A stretch of DNA of 64,000 bases from Bradyrhizobium retamae (lineage in GTDB: Bacteria; Pseudomonadota; Alphaproteobacteria; Rhizobiales; Xanthobacteraceae): assembly GCF_001440415.1 (NCBI RefSeq), contig NZ_LLYA01000192.1:186001-250000 (forward strand), given 5' to 3'. The translations under genes were made by a program, and so were the position numbers. The notes beneath the pieces are model-generated. The model did not search any database and was not told where the DNA came from. It saw nothing but the letters and a program-made list of their open reading frames with translations. This document shows, piece after piece, positions 34,900 through 44,226 of this stretch (the stretch's first letter is position 1; each line of letters opens with the position of its first letter).

Positions 34900-36348
34900 T
34901 TACCTTATTCTTGTCTCGGCCGCGATCAGCTCTTTGCCGTCCATGGTCGTGATCGTCAGCCGCACCCGATCGCCGCTGCCGCCGCCAGGAATCGTCGCAG
35001 AAATACGATTTCCGTTCTTCGGGTCGGCTGTCACGGCGTCGTTGAACAATATCGCATCGCCGCGCTTCAACGTTACGCGCAACGGCGCAGCCGGCTCGAT
35101 ACTGAAGAACTGAAGATTCACTTCAGAAACCGCGGTCGAAAAATTGATCAGGATATTCTCGTTCGCACTTGTCACGTTGCTCATGCCAACGATCGGGCTA
35201 TAGGTTTCCGGAATCGATATTTCGCCACGCGGTGGAAGCTTGGCGCGATGGAAAAACTGGTCCGACACGCCCGCCCACAATTCGACGTAAGGCTGCGCTT
35301 CGCTCGGGCTCTTGCGTGCGTCAGTTTCGTCGGTGAACGACGGAAATCCCCACGTCCACATCTTTAAACCCCGCGTGACGGTATTGTCCGCGATCCGGAT
35401 GATCCCCTCCTCGTTGTCGTGATTGATCACACCCCAGAAGTTTCCGCCCTGCATATCGGGCGCCGCGTACGCGATGCCCATTGTCGGCCAGTTCTTGAAG
35501 TAGCGCAGTTTTTCGAAACGGCTCTTGCCCGTGCCGGCGGTCTCGTCGCCATCGGACAGATTGCTCGACCAGCCGGGCGTACTGTAGGTTTGTATCGGCG
35601 CGATGATTTCTGCGCCGCCGGTCGTCTTGGGGTTCTTCGGGTCCGACCCCGGCGCGAGCGTCGTGCACGTCCAGTACTCGTAATCGACCGCTTTTGGTTG
35701 CGGATTTTTCAGGACCACGCGCGCATCAAGCGCAGCGCGGTCCGCTTTCAGCGTAACGTAGTAAGTCGCTTCGACACCCGTCGATCCCTTGAGAAACTGC
35801 GTTGGTGCCGCCGAATACGAAAAATCATCCTTGAGCGACATCGATACCGTCACTTCGCCGGCACTTTCCCGTTCTACCTTGAAATCCCACGGCTTCAGCC
35901 ATGTCTTGCCGTGCTCGGGATCGGGAAATGTGGGGAAGATGCCGCCATATACCATCAGCCAGTCGTAATAGAAGACGCCGGCCTTCATCCCGTAGGGCAC
36001 GCCTACTTCGGTGCGATAAAGTTGTTCGTGGCCGGTCGGCTTGTAAATGATGGAAAGAATGCGTCCGCCAAATTCAGGCAAGAGCGTTACCTTCAGATAA
36101 CGATTCTCGAGCACGTAGGTCTTGAACGTGCGATCGACGATGGTCTTCTTGTCGAGCGACCCGCTGACGAATCCGCTCTCCGCAGAGGCCGCGTACTGGA
36201 CGGTGCTCCACGAAATCGTCGACTCGCTTAAAGACACTGCGTCGGATATTGGCGAATCCGCCCGCGCGTCGGCATGAAGCGCAAGGGTCGCCGAAAGGAC
36301 GGCAACCGCAAAAATAACACGGGCACGCGAAGGGGCATGAACGGTCAT
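34900..36348 (-). CDS. Secreted DUF5107/galactose mutarotase-like beta protein inside the dcw cluster
   Basis: This 482-residue protein is not a known dcw component. It has a signal peptide (residues 1-30, VIFAVAVLSATLALHADARA). From about residue 80, ENRYLKVTLLPEFGGRILSI matches the start of DUF5107 or aldose-epimerase-like domains. NFWGVINHDNEEGIIRIAD and PYVELWAGVSD (about 305-375) continue the same supersandwich fold, and a separate beta-rich C-terminal domain starts near 405. It is co-directional with murD and ftsW. Codon use is less G+C-rich than that of its neighbours. A sugar-binding or sugar-modifying role in the periplasm is inference only. Confidence 0.7.
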   Translation of the reverse strand: MTVHAPSRARVIFAVAVLSATLALHADARADSPISDAVSLSESTISWSTVQYAASAESGFVSGSLDKKTIVDRTFKTYVLENRYLKVTLLPEFGGRILSIIYKPTGHEQLYRTEVGVPYGMKAGVFYYDWLMVYGGIFPTFPDPEHGKTWLKPWDFKVERESAGEVTVSMSLKDDFSYSAAPTQFLKGSTGVEATYYVTLKADRAALDARVVLKNPQPKAVDYEYWTCTTLAPGSDPKNPKTTGGAEIIAPIQTYSTPGWSSNLSDGDETAGTGKSRFEKLRYFKNWPTMGIAYAAPDMQGGNFWGVINHDNEEGIIRIADNTVTRGLKMWTWGFPSFTDETDARKSPSEAQPYVELWAGVSDQFFHRAKLPPRGEISIPETYSPIVGMSNVTSANENILINFSTAVSEVNLQFFSIEPAAPLRVTLKRGDAILFNDAVTADPKNGNRISATIPGGGSGDRVRLTITTMDGKELIAAETRIR

Positions 36349-36374
36349 TTGCGTCGCCTTCGAACCAGCAGGAT

Positions 36375-36452
36375 GTAGGATGGGTAGAGCGAAGCGAACC
36401 CATCAATCCAGTGCCGCAGCGATGGGTTTCGCTACGCTCTACCCATCCTACG
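36375..36452. repeat. Palindromic repeat, GTAGGATGGGTAGAGC family
   Basis: Perfect 16-bp arms GTAGGATGGGTAGAGC/GCTCTACCCATCCTAC are followed by GAAGCGAACCCATC against GATGGGTTTCGC. It lies in the 115-base gap between murD and the inserted mutarotase-like gene. Confidence 0.8.
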
Positions 36453-36463
36453 GATCCGCATTA

Positions 36464-37864
36464 TCACACCACCGGCTTCACGCCGGGCATCGCCGTCACC
36501 AGATCGCGGAACGCGGCGCCGCGGATTTCGAAATTGCGGTACTGGTCGAACGAGGCGCAGGCCGGCGACAATAGCACCACGGGATCGACGAGCCCGGACG
36601 CCTCGGCGTCACGCGCGGCGTTCGCTACCGCCACATCGAGCGTCTCCGAAATCTCGTGCGGCACGCGATCGCCGAGCGTGGCGGAAAACTCCTGCGCGGC
36701 CTCGCCGATCAGATAGGCTTTTCGGATGCGCGGAAAGTATTCGGTCAGCCCCGTAATGCCGCCCTGCTTCGGCTTGCCGCCGGCGATCCAGAAGATGTCG
36801 GCGAAGGACGATAGCGCATGCGCGGCGGCGTCGGCATTGGTGCCCTTGGAGTCGTTGACGAACAGCACATTGCCGCGGCGGCCGACCTGCTCCATGCGGT
36901 GCGCCAGCCCCGGAAAGCTGCGCAGGCCGTTTTGCAGGGTATCGATGGAGATGCCCATCGCCAGCGCGCAGGCCGAAGCGCATGCCGCATTCTGGGCGTT
37001 GTGCAGGCCGCGCAGCGAACCGATGCCGCCCAGCCTTGCGATCTCGTTGCGCGCGCCGCCGGAGGCCTGCGCGATGATCTCGCGCTCGACATAGACGCCG
37101 TCGGGCAAGGGATTCTTTACGGAGATCCGCACCACGCGCTTTCCCGCCTGATCGAGGCGATCGGCAATGTTGCGGCACCAAATGTCGTCGACGCCGACGA
37201 TGGAGGTGCCCTGCGGCTGCACGCCGGCAACCAGCCGTGCCTTCACGGCGGCATAGTTTTCCAGCGTGCCGTGGCGATCGATATGGTCTTCGCTGACATT
37301 GAGGAGAATGCCGACGGAGGGATCGAGCGAGGGCGCGAGGTCGATCTGATACGACGACATTTCCACCACATGCACGCGTCCCATCCGCGGCGGCTCCAGC
37401 GAGAGGATCGCGGTGCCGATATTGCCGCCCATCTGGGTGTCGTAGCCCGCGACATCAATCAGATGCGCGATCAGCGCCGTCGTGGTGGACTTGCCGTTGG
37501 TGCCGGTGATGGCGACGAAGGGCGCCTCGGGCGCGTGACGGCGGCGCTCCCTGCAGAACAGTTCGATGTCGCCGATCACCTCAATGCCGGCCTGCCGTGC
37601 CATCAGCACGGACCAATGCGGCGCCGGATGCGTCAGCGGCGCGCCGGGGGTGAGGATCAGGGCCGAGAAATTCGACCACGACGCCGTGCGCAGATCGGCC
37701 GTGGTGAAACCGGCCTGCGCCGCCTTGGCGACATTGTCGGCGCTGTCGTCGCCCGCGATCACTTCCGCGCCGCCGGCCTTGAGCGCGTGGCAGCTCGCCA
37801 GGCCGGAACCGCCGAGGCCGAAGACGGCGACCGTCTTGCCGGCGAAGGAAGTGACGGGGATCAT
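36464..37864 (-). CDS. murD: UDP-N-acetylmuramoyl-L-alanine--D-glutamate ligase (MurD)
   Basis: The 466-residue Mur ligase has an N-terminal Rossmann-like domain (VAVFGLGGSGLASCHALKAGG), the ATP loop ITGTNGKSTTTALIAH (about 118-133), MSSYQIDLAPSLDPSVGILLN and FVNDSKGTNADAAAHAL. It adds D-Glu. It starts 10 bases after the mraY stop. The inserted secreted protein follows it. Confidence 0.96.
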   Translation of the reverse strand: MIPVTSFAGKTVAVFGLGGSGLASCHALKAGGAEVIAGDDSADNVAKAAQAGFTTADLRTASWSNFSALILTPGAPLTHPAPHWSVLMARQAGIEVIGDIELFCRERRRHAPEAPFVAITGTNGKSTTTALIAHLIDVAGYDTQMGGNIGTAILSLEPPRMGRVHVVEMSSYQIDLAPSLDPSVGILLNVSEDHIDRHGTLENYAAVKARLVAGVQPQGTSIVGVDDIWCRNIADRLDQAGKRVVRISVKNPLPDGVYVEREIIAQASGGARNEIARLGGIGSLRGLHNAQNAACASACALAMGISIDTLQNGLRSFPGLAHRMEQVGRRGNVLFVNDSKGTNADAAAHALSSFADIFWIAGGKPKQGGITGLTEYFPRIRKAYLIGEAAQEFSATLGDRVPHEISETLDVAVANAARDAEASGLVDPVVLLSPACASFDQYRNFEIRGAAFRDLVTAMPGVKPVV

Positions 37865-37874
37865 CGCGCGCGGC

Positions 37875-38981
37875 TCACCGCAGCTTCAGCGTGGAGAGGC
37901 CGGCGAGCGCCAGCATCACCGAGATGATCCAGAACCGGATCACGATCTGCGGCTCGGTCCAGCCCTTCTGCTCGAAGTGATGGTGCAGCGGTGCCATCCG
38001 GAACACGCGTTTTCCGGTCAGCTTGAACGAGGCCACCTGCACGATCACGGAGACGGCTTCCAGCACGAATAATCCGCCGATCACCGCCAGCACGATCTCG
38101 TGCTTCACCGCGACCGCAGTGGCGCCGAGCATGCCACCGAGCGCGAGCGAGCCGGTATCTCCCATGAAGATCGAGGCCGGCGGTGCGTTGAACCAGAGGA
38201 AGCCGAGGCCGGCGCCAAGCACCGCGCCGCACAGCACCGCGAGCTCGCCGGTGCCGGCGACGTATCGGATCTGCAGATAGTCGGAGAACACCGCGTTGCC
38301 GGTCAAATACGAGATCATACCGAAACTGGCGGCGGCGATCATGACGGGCACGATCGCAAGCCCGTCGAGACCGTCGGTCAGGTTCACCGCGTTGCCGGCG
38401 CCGACGATGACGAAGGCGCCGAAGATCACGAAGAACCAGCCGAAATTGATCACGACATCCTTCAGGAAGGGTACTGCGAGCGACGTCGACGTCGCATCGC
38501 GGCCGAGCCGCACCAGCGCGTAGCAGGCCGCGAGCGCAATCACCGCTTCGATCAAAAGCCGCAGCTTGCCGGCAAAGCCGCTGTGGCTCTGTTTGGTCAC
38601 CTTCAGATAGTCGTCGTAAAATCCGACGAAGCCGAAGCCGAGCGTCACCGCGAGCACGATCCAGACATAGGGGTTGAGCGGATTGGCCCACAGCAGCGTT
38701 GCCACCACGAGGCCCGACAGGATCATCAGCCCGCCCATCGTCGGCGTGCCCTTCTTGGAGATCAGATGCGACTGCGGGCCGTCGGTGCGAATCGGTTGGC
38801 CCTTGCCCTGCCTGAGCCGCAAGTGATCGATGATCCAGGGCCCGAACAGGAAGACGAACAGCGCGCCCGTCACCATCGCCCCGCCGGTGCGGAAGGTGAT
38901 GTAGCGAAACACGTTGAAGAAGCCGCGGAAGATGCCAAAACCGGGAACAGTATTGGAAAGCTCGATCAGCCAGTAAAACAT
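37875..38981 (-). CDS. mraY: Phospho-N-acetylmuramoyl-pentapeptide transferase (MraY)
   Basis: The 368-residue membrane enzyme transfers phospho-MurNAc-pentapeptide to undecaprenyl phosphate. It has ten helices. Catalytic Asp residues are in GFYDDYLKVTKQ and NLTDGLDGLAIVP, and MAPLHHHFEQKGW marks the C-terminal loop. The 185-base gap upstream, before murF, holds no gene. Confidence 0.97.
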   Translation of the reverse strand: MFYWLIELSNTVPGFGIFRGFFNVFRYITFRTGGAMVTGALFVFLFGPWIIDHLRLRQGKGQPIRTDGPQSHLISKKGTPTMGGLMILSGLVVATLLWANPLNPYVWIVLAVTLGFGFVGFYDDYLKVTKQSHSGFAGKLRLLIEAVIALAACYALVRLGRDATSTSLAVPFLKDVVINFGWFFVIFGAFVIVGAGNAVNLTDGLDGLAIVPVMIAAASFGMISYLTGNAVFSDYLQIRYVAGTGELAVLCGAVLGAGLGFLWFNAPPASIFMGDTGSLALGGMLGATAVAVKHEIVLAVIGGLFVLEAVSVIVQVASFKLTGKRVFRMAPLHHHFEQKGWTEPQIVIRFWIISVMLALAGLSTLKLR

Positions 38982-39166
38982 TCAGGTAGGCCCTATCACG
39001 CGGCTTGGTCGCGCCGCCTTTGGCGAGGAAGCGCTCCGGGAACGCGTTCGTTGCGAGAACGCCTTGATAATCGTTTTCATCCTCAAACCAAGCAAATCTT
39101 GGTCATGCATGGGGTATTGACGAATCGCCTCTCGCGGAAGCAACGGGCGCCGCCGGGTGCGCCAGT

Positions 39167-40549
39167 TTACGCCTTTGCTTGCAAGGCGGCCAGCAGCCTG
39201 GGCACAAACTTGTTCACCCAGAACATTTTTTTGCTGCCCTTGACCACCACCACGTCCCCGTCCCGCAGCAATGCGGCGATTTGTTGGGGATCGAGCGTCG
39301 CCGGGTCTTCGTGCCAGCCGAGCGCCCGCTCTGCCGGCACGAGGTCGTATAGATGGCGCATCAATGGGCCGACGCAGTAGATGCCGTCGAGGCCCGGCAG
39401 GTCTTTGGCGAGCTTCTCGTGATAGGCGGGCGCATCGGCGCCCAATTCCAGCATGTCGCCGAGAATGGCAATACGCCGGCCTGATTTCACCGGCCGCGCC
39501 TTCAGGCTGCCGAGCGCAGCCACCATGCTGGCCGGGTTGCCGTTGAAACTGTCGTCGATCACGGTCACGCCGTGGGCCGTCTGCTCCACGCCGCGGCCGG
39601 TCATGATGCCGACATCGCCGAGTTCCTTCGCCAGCACCGCCGGATCGAGCCCCGCAGCATGAATCGACGCCAGCGCAGCCAACGCGTTGTGCAGACGATG
39701 CGGCGCACCTGGCGTCAGGCCGAACTCAAGTGGCTTGCCGTTCACCCGCGCGGCGACGTCCCAGCTCTCGCCGCGGCCGGTATGCCTCAATGCGTGAATA
39801 TCCGAACCTTCGCCGAAGCGAACGATCTTGCCGATCCATTCCGGCGCCAGGACATCATCAGGCAACACCAGCACGCCATCTTTCGGCAGGCCCTGCGCGA
39901 TGCTCACCTTCTCGCGCCGGATCGCCTCCAGGCTGCCGAGCTTTTCCAGATGCACTGGCTGCACGTTCACCACCAGCGCCACCGTCGGTTTTGTCAGCTC
40001 GCTAAGCCGCGCAATCTCGCCGGTCTGGTTCATGCCCATCTCGACCACCCACACGCTCGCTTGCGGGCTGGCGTTGCACAGCGTCAGCGGCACGCCCCAG
40101 AAATTGTTGAAGCTGCTTGGGCTCGCGTAGGCGGCAGGATAGGCGGCGAGGAATTCCTTGGTGCTGGTCTTGCCGGCGCTGCCGGTGAGCCCGATCACCG
40201 GCCCGGCAAAGCGCGCCCGCGCCGCGCGCGCCAGCGCCCAAAGGCCATCGATCAGCGTATCCTTGACGATCAATTGCGGAACGCGGACGCTGTCGATGGC
40301 GTGCGGGACGATCATCGCCACCGCGCCGGCCGCCTCGGCCTTGTCGGCGAATTCCCAGCCGTCGCGCGCGCTGGCGAAACTGGAGATGAAGCCGCCGCTC
40401 GGGATGCCGCTCAACGCCACGAACAGGCTTCCGGGCTTCACCAGCCGGCTGTCCTGCGTGACGAAATCAACCGGCGTGTCGGGGTACTCGCCTGACAGCC
40501 CCAGCGCGTGCGCAATCTCGGCAACCGTCCACAATGGCGTCGCGCTCAT
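39167..40549 (-). CDS. murF: UDP-MurNAc-tripeptide--D-alanyl-D-alanine ligase (MurF)
   Basis: The 460-residue Mur ligase has ATP loop LTGSAGKTSTKEFL (about 115-128), VVEMGMNQTGEIARLSEL, and VIDDSFNGNPASMVAAL in the C-terminal half. It adds the D-Ala-D-Ala made by Ddl. Its start overlaps the murE stop by 4 bp (ATGA), indicating translational coupling. Confidence 0.97.
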   Translation of the reverse strand: MSATPLWTVAEIAHALGLSGEYPDTPVDFVTQDSRLVKPGSLFVALSGIPSGGFISSFASARDGWEFADKAEAAGAVAMIVPHAIDSVRVPQLIVKDTLIDGLWALARAARARFAGPVIGLTGSAGKTSTKEFLAAYPAAYASPSSFNNFWGVPLTLCNASPQASVWVVEMGMNQTGEIARLSELTKPTVALVVNVQPVHLEKLGSLEAIRREKVSIAQGLPKDGVLVLPDDVLAPEWIGKIVRFGEGSDIHALRHTGRGESWDVAARVNGKPLEFGLTPGAPHRLHNALAALASIHAAGLDPAVLAKELGDVGIMTGRGVEQTAHGVTVIDDSFNGNPASMVAALGSLKARPVKSGRRIAILGDMLELGADAPAYHEKLAKDLPGLDGIYCVGPLMRHLYDLVPAERALGWHEDPATLDPQQIAALLRDGDVVVVKGSKKMFWVNKFVPRLLAALQAKA

Positions 40550-42003
40550 GCCACCCTCGTTGCGAGCGCGGCCGCCACCGCCTCATGATCGCTGAAAGGC
40601 AAAACCTTGTCGCCGACGATCTGGCCGGTCTCGTGACCCTTGCCGGCGATCAGTAATGCATCGCCAGGCTGCAGCGCAGCGATCCCTGCCCGGATCGCTT
40701 CCGCGCGATCGCCGATATCTGTTGCGCCCTTCGCCGCAGCCAGAATGGCGGCGCGGATTGCAGCCGGATTTTCGCTGCGCGGATTATCGTCGGTGACGAT
40801 GACCTGGTCGGCGTTCTCGGCCGCGATCGCGCCCATGATGGGACGCTTACCGGCGTCGCGATCGCCGCCGGCGCCGAAGATCACGACGAGCTTGCGCTTC
40901 GCGTAAGGCCGCAGCGCCTGCAGCGCCTTGGCCAGCGCATCCGGTTTGTGCGCGTAATCGACGAAGATCGGCGCGCCATTGTGCTCACCGACCCGCTCCA
41001 GCCGGCCCTTGGCGCCTTCGAGATGTTCGAGCGTCTCGAACACCGCCGCCGGCTCGCTGCCCGTGCCGATCGCGAGCCCCGCGGCAACCAGCGCGTTCTC
41101 GATCTGGAATTCGCCGACCAGCGGCAGCTTGACCGTGTAGTTGCGTCCGCGATGCGTCAGCGCCAGATCTTGCGCAAATCCTTCGACGGTGACGCCAACA
41201 AGGCGGATGCCTTCGCCGGCGCCATCGGCATTGCTGCCGACGGCGATGATCCGCAATCCCCGCGCCTCTGCCGCCTCGATCACTTGCTGCGAACAATCAT
41301 GATCGGCCGAAATCACGGCCGCGCCATCCGGCATGATCAGATCGCGGAACAGCCGCAGCTTCGCGGCGAGGTAATGCGCCTCGTCAGGATGGTAATCCAT
41401 ATGGTCGCGCGAGAGATTGGTGAAGCCGCCGGCGGCGATGCGCACGCCGTCGAGCCGGAACTGGTCGAGCCCGTGCGAGGAGGCCTCGAAAGCCAGATGC
41501 GTCACGCCATCGCCCGCGATCTCGTCGAGTTGCCTGTGCAGCGCAATCGGGTCCGGCGTCGTCACCGAACCGTAGACCGTGCGCTTTTGCGACACCAGAC
41601 CGATGGTACCGATGCTGGCGGAGGCGTGGCCGACCCGTTCCCAGATCTGGCGCGTGAACGCCGCGACCGAGGTCTTGCCGCTGGTCCCGGTCACCGCCGC
41701 GATGGTTGCGGGCTGACGCGGATAAAATCTCGCCGCCGCCAGCGCTAGCGCGCGGCGCGGATTCGGCGTGATGACGAAGGGAACGCGGGCGTCCGAAGGG
41801 ATACGCTCGCCGGCTACCGCAACGGCACCCGCCTTGACCGCGGAATCAATGAAGCGCGCGCCGTCGGTTTTGGTCCCCGCGAGCGCGAAGAACAGATCAC
41901 CGGGCTTCACCGCGCGGCTGTCGGCGCTAAGGCCTTTCACATCGACAGCTTCCGCCTGCGGTTCGATCGCAGCGTCATCGCTGAAGAGGTCGCGAAGTTT
42001 CAT
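40546..42003 (-). CDS. murE: UDP-MurNAc-L-Ala-D-Glu--meso-diaminopimelate ligase (MurE)
   Basis: The 485-residue Mur ligase has ATP loop VTGTSGKTSVAAF (about 105-117), FEASSHGLDQFRLDG, and the motif TDDNPRSENP, whose DNPR marks specificity for meso-diaminopimelate, not lysine. The start MKLRDLFSDDA at 42003 fits the family; a methionine five codons upstream also exists. It follows ftsI after an 80-base gap. Confidence 0.96.
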   Translation of the reverse strand: MKLRDLFSDDAAIEPQAEAVDVKGLSADSRAVKPGDLFFALAGTKTDGARFIDSAVKAGAVAVAGERIPSDARVPFVITPNPRRALALAAARFYPRQPATIAAVTGTSGKTSVAAFTRQIWERVGHASASIGTIGLVSQKRTVYGSVTTPDPIALHRQLDEIAGDGVTHLAFEASSHGLDQFRLDGVRIAAGGFTNLSRDHMDYHPDEAHYLAAKLRLFRDLIMPDGAAVISADHDCSQQVIEAAEARGLRIIAVGSNADGAGEGIRLVGVTVEGFAQDLALTHRGRNYTVKLPLVGEFQIENALVAAGLAIGTGSEPAAVFETLEHLEGAKGRLERVGEHNGAPIFVDYAHKPDALAKALQALRPYAKRKLVVIFGAGGDRDAGKRPIMGAIAAENADQVIVTDDNPRSENPAAIRAAILAAAKGATDIGDRAEAIRAGIAALQPGDALLIAGKGHETGQIVGDKVLPFSDHEAVAAALATRVA

Positions 42004-42083
42004 CTTGTTCCAGTCCAAACGCTTCGCGTTTGTCGCGAGGGAAAACCGGTCTCCACCTTTCCGGATTATGCTCCTCTTACGCC

Positions 42084-43835
42084 TTACTGGGTTGTCTTCG
42101 ATGCTGCAAGAATAAGGCGGTCGGACGGCGGCAGGTCGAAGCGCGGCTCAATGCCCAGGAGTGGGCCGATGCGGGCAATCACCTTGCCGCCGGTCGGCAC
42201 CGCGTTCCAGCCCGAGGTGATGAAGCCATGGGTTTCCGGCAGCGCCTTCGGCTCGTCCAGCATGACCAGCAACTGATACTGCGGATTGTCAGCCGGGATG
42301 ATCGCGGTGAAGGAATTGAGCACCTGTTTCTTGGAATAGCGGCCGTTGACCACCTTTTCCGAGGTACCGGTCTTGCCGCCGATATAGTAGCCCTTCACGT
42401 CGGCCTTCTTGGCGGTTCCGATCTCGGCGTTCAGCCGCATCAGATAGCGCATCTTGTCGGAGGTTTCGGTTCGGAGCACCTTCTTGGCGATGGCCCGCGC
42501 CTCCTCTTCCGACCGCTTGAGGAAGGTCGGGGGAATCAGAAGACCGCCATTGATGCAGGCATTGATGCCCATCACCGCCTGCAGCGGCGCCACTGCGATA
42601 CCATGGCCGAAGGAAGCCGTGATGGTGTTGAGCTCGGTCCAGCGCTTCGGCACGATTGGGGACGCGCTTTCCGGCAGCTCGGTGCGCAGCCGGTCCATCT
42701 GGCCGAGCTTTTTCAAGAATGCCTTGTGGGCTTCCACGCCTTGCGCCAGCGCGATCTTGGCCGCGCCAACGTTGGAGGAGAAGGTGAACACTTCCGACAG
42801 CGTGATCGCGCGGCCGACCGGATGGGTGTCGTGAATGGTGAACTTGCCGAACTTTAGCGTCCCGCGCCCGTCATAGAGCGTGTTGAGGTTGGCCTTGCCG
42901 GAATCCAGTGCCATCGCCAGCGTCAGCGCCTTGAAGGTCGATCCCATTTCGAACACGCCCGTGGTCAGGCGGTTGATGCGCTCGGGGTCGTGCGCCTCTT
43001 TCGGATTGTTCGGATCGAAATCCGGCAGCGACACCAGGGCTATGATCTCGCCGGTCCTGACATTGGAGACGAGGCCGGAAGCTGCCTTGGCCTTGTACTT
43101 CTCTTTCGCCTTCAACAATTCGTCGCGCAGCGCGTGTTCGACGCGCAGGTCGATCGACAGTTCCACCGGCTTTTGCAGCCGATCGGTGGCGAAGCCGGCG
43201 CGGTGCAGGTCGGCCAGGCCGTTATTGTCCAGCCACTTCTCCATCCCGGCGATGCCCGCGTTGTCGATGTTGACGAGGCCGATCAGATGCGCGACCGCGG
43301 CGCCGGTCGGATAGACGCGCTTGTTCTCGCGCAGGAAGCCGATGCCGGGAATGCCGAGCTTGTGAATGTCGTGCTGCTGTTTTGGCGTGATCTCGCGCTT
43401 CAGCCACACAAATCCCTTGCGCGACGACAGGCGCGTGCGCGCCTCCGCGGTGTCGAGGTCCGGCAGCGCCGCGGTCAGAAGTTCGATTGCCTCGTCCTTG
43501 TCGATGATGCGCCTGGGTTCGCCGAACAGGCTCGGCGCCTTGACGTCGGTCGCCAGCACCTCGCCGTTACGATCGACGATGTCGGGCCGCGCGGTTGCAA
43601 TCGCGTCCTGCGAGGCGGCGCGGCGGCCGCCGTGGCTGTCGGCGCCGATGGCGAACATCACCAGACGTCCGGCCAGCACCGCATAGATTGCCGCAAACAG
43701 CAGGATCGCAAGGCCCACCCGCGCCCGCGCCTTGACGGCGCGGTCGACGTTGCGCCCATAGAGCAGGCTGCGGATCAGCCGCCGCCGCCACGGTTCCGCG
43801 GACCTCCTGGAGTTGGCAAGCGCGCGGCCGGTCAT
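42084..43835 (-). CDS. ftsI: Septal transpeptidase FtsI (PBP3)
   Basis: The 583-residue class B penicillin-binding protein has one membrane helix (about 39-60), a pedestal domain, and a transpeptidase domain. Active-site motifs are STFK at 299-302 with Ser299, SSN at 353-355 and KTGT at 488-491. It cross-links septal peptidoglycan with FtsW. It overlaps ftsL by 4 bp. Confidence 0.97.
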   Translation of the reverse strand: MTGRALANSRRSAEPWRRRLIRSLLYGRNVDRAVKARARVGLAILLFAAIYAVLAGRLVMFAIGADSHGGRRAASQDAIATARPDIVDRNGEVLATDVKAPSLFGEPRRIIDKDEAIELLTAALPDLDTAEARTRLSSRKGFVWLKREITPKQQHDIHKLGIPGIGFLRENKRVYPTGAAVAHLIGLVNIDNAGIAGMEKWLDNNGLADLHRAGFATDRLQKPVELSIDLRVEHALRDELLKAKEKYKAKAASGLVSNVRTGEIIALVSLPDFDPNNPKEAHDPERINRLTTGVFEMGSTFKALTLAMALDSGKANLNTLYDGRGTLKFGKFTIHDTHPVGRAITLSEVFTFSSNVGAAKIALAQGVEAHKAFLKKLGQMDRLRTELPESASPIVPKRWTELNTITASFGHGIAVAPLQAVMGINACINGGLLIPPTFLKRSEEEARAIAKKVLRTETSDKMRYLMRLNAEIGTAKKADVKGYYIGGKTGTSEKVVNGRYSKKQVLNSFTAIIPADNPQYQLLVMLDEPKALPETHGFITSGWNAVPTGGKVIARIGPLLGIEPRFDLPPSDRLILAASKTTQ

Positions 43836-44224
43836 TGCTGATCTCCCGGTGCGGGCACGGAGCCGGTCGTGGGCGGCGCCTCGGCGGCAGCCTCGATGGT
43901 GTTGATCATCGCGCCGATCGGATCGGGCGCACCCGGCCGCGCAAAAGCCGGTGGTCGTTCGGGCAAATTCTTCAGTTGGTCATACTGCGTGGCGACCAGC
44001 GGCTTCAGGCTGAGATGGCGCTCGGCAAGTCCCTGCAGCCGCAGCGGCGCATCGAGCTTGGCCCATTCCGCGCGCAGCGCCGCAATCGCATCGCGCTGCT
44101 CGCGTATCTCGGCGTTGAGCCGCAGCACACGCTCGACGCGCGCGGTCGATTCCATCTTGATCCGGTAGACATAGGCGGCTGCGAACACCAGCACGCCGAT
44201 GACGAGGAAGTGGATGATCCGCAC
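43832..44224 (-). CDS. ftsL: Cell division protein FtsL
   Basis: The 130-residue bitopic protein has one N-terminal membrane helix (IIHFLVIGVLVFAAAYVYRI, residues 2-21) and a heptad-containing periplasmic segment (about 28-70). The GTG at 44224 is chosen because GAGGGGAAGCTGATC, an excellent ribosome-binding site, precedes it at the end of rsmH; an ATG 13 codons upstream gives an unlikely polar start. The C-terminus is Pro-rich. Confidence 0.85.
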   Translation of the reverse strand: MRIIHFLVIGVLVFAAAYVYRIKMESTARVERVLRLNAEIREQRDAIAALRAEWAKLDAPLRLQGLAERHLSLKPLVATQYDQLKNLPERPPAFARPGAPDPIGAMINTIEAAAEAPPTTGSVPAPGDQQ

Positions 44225-44226
44225 GA

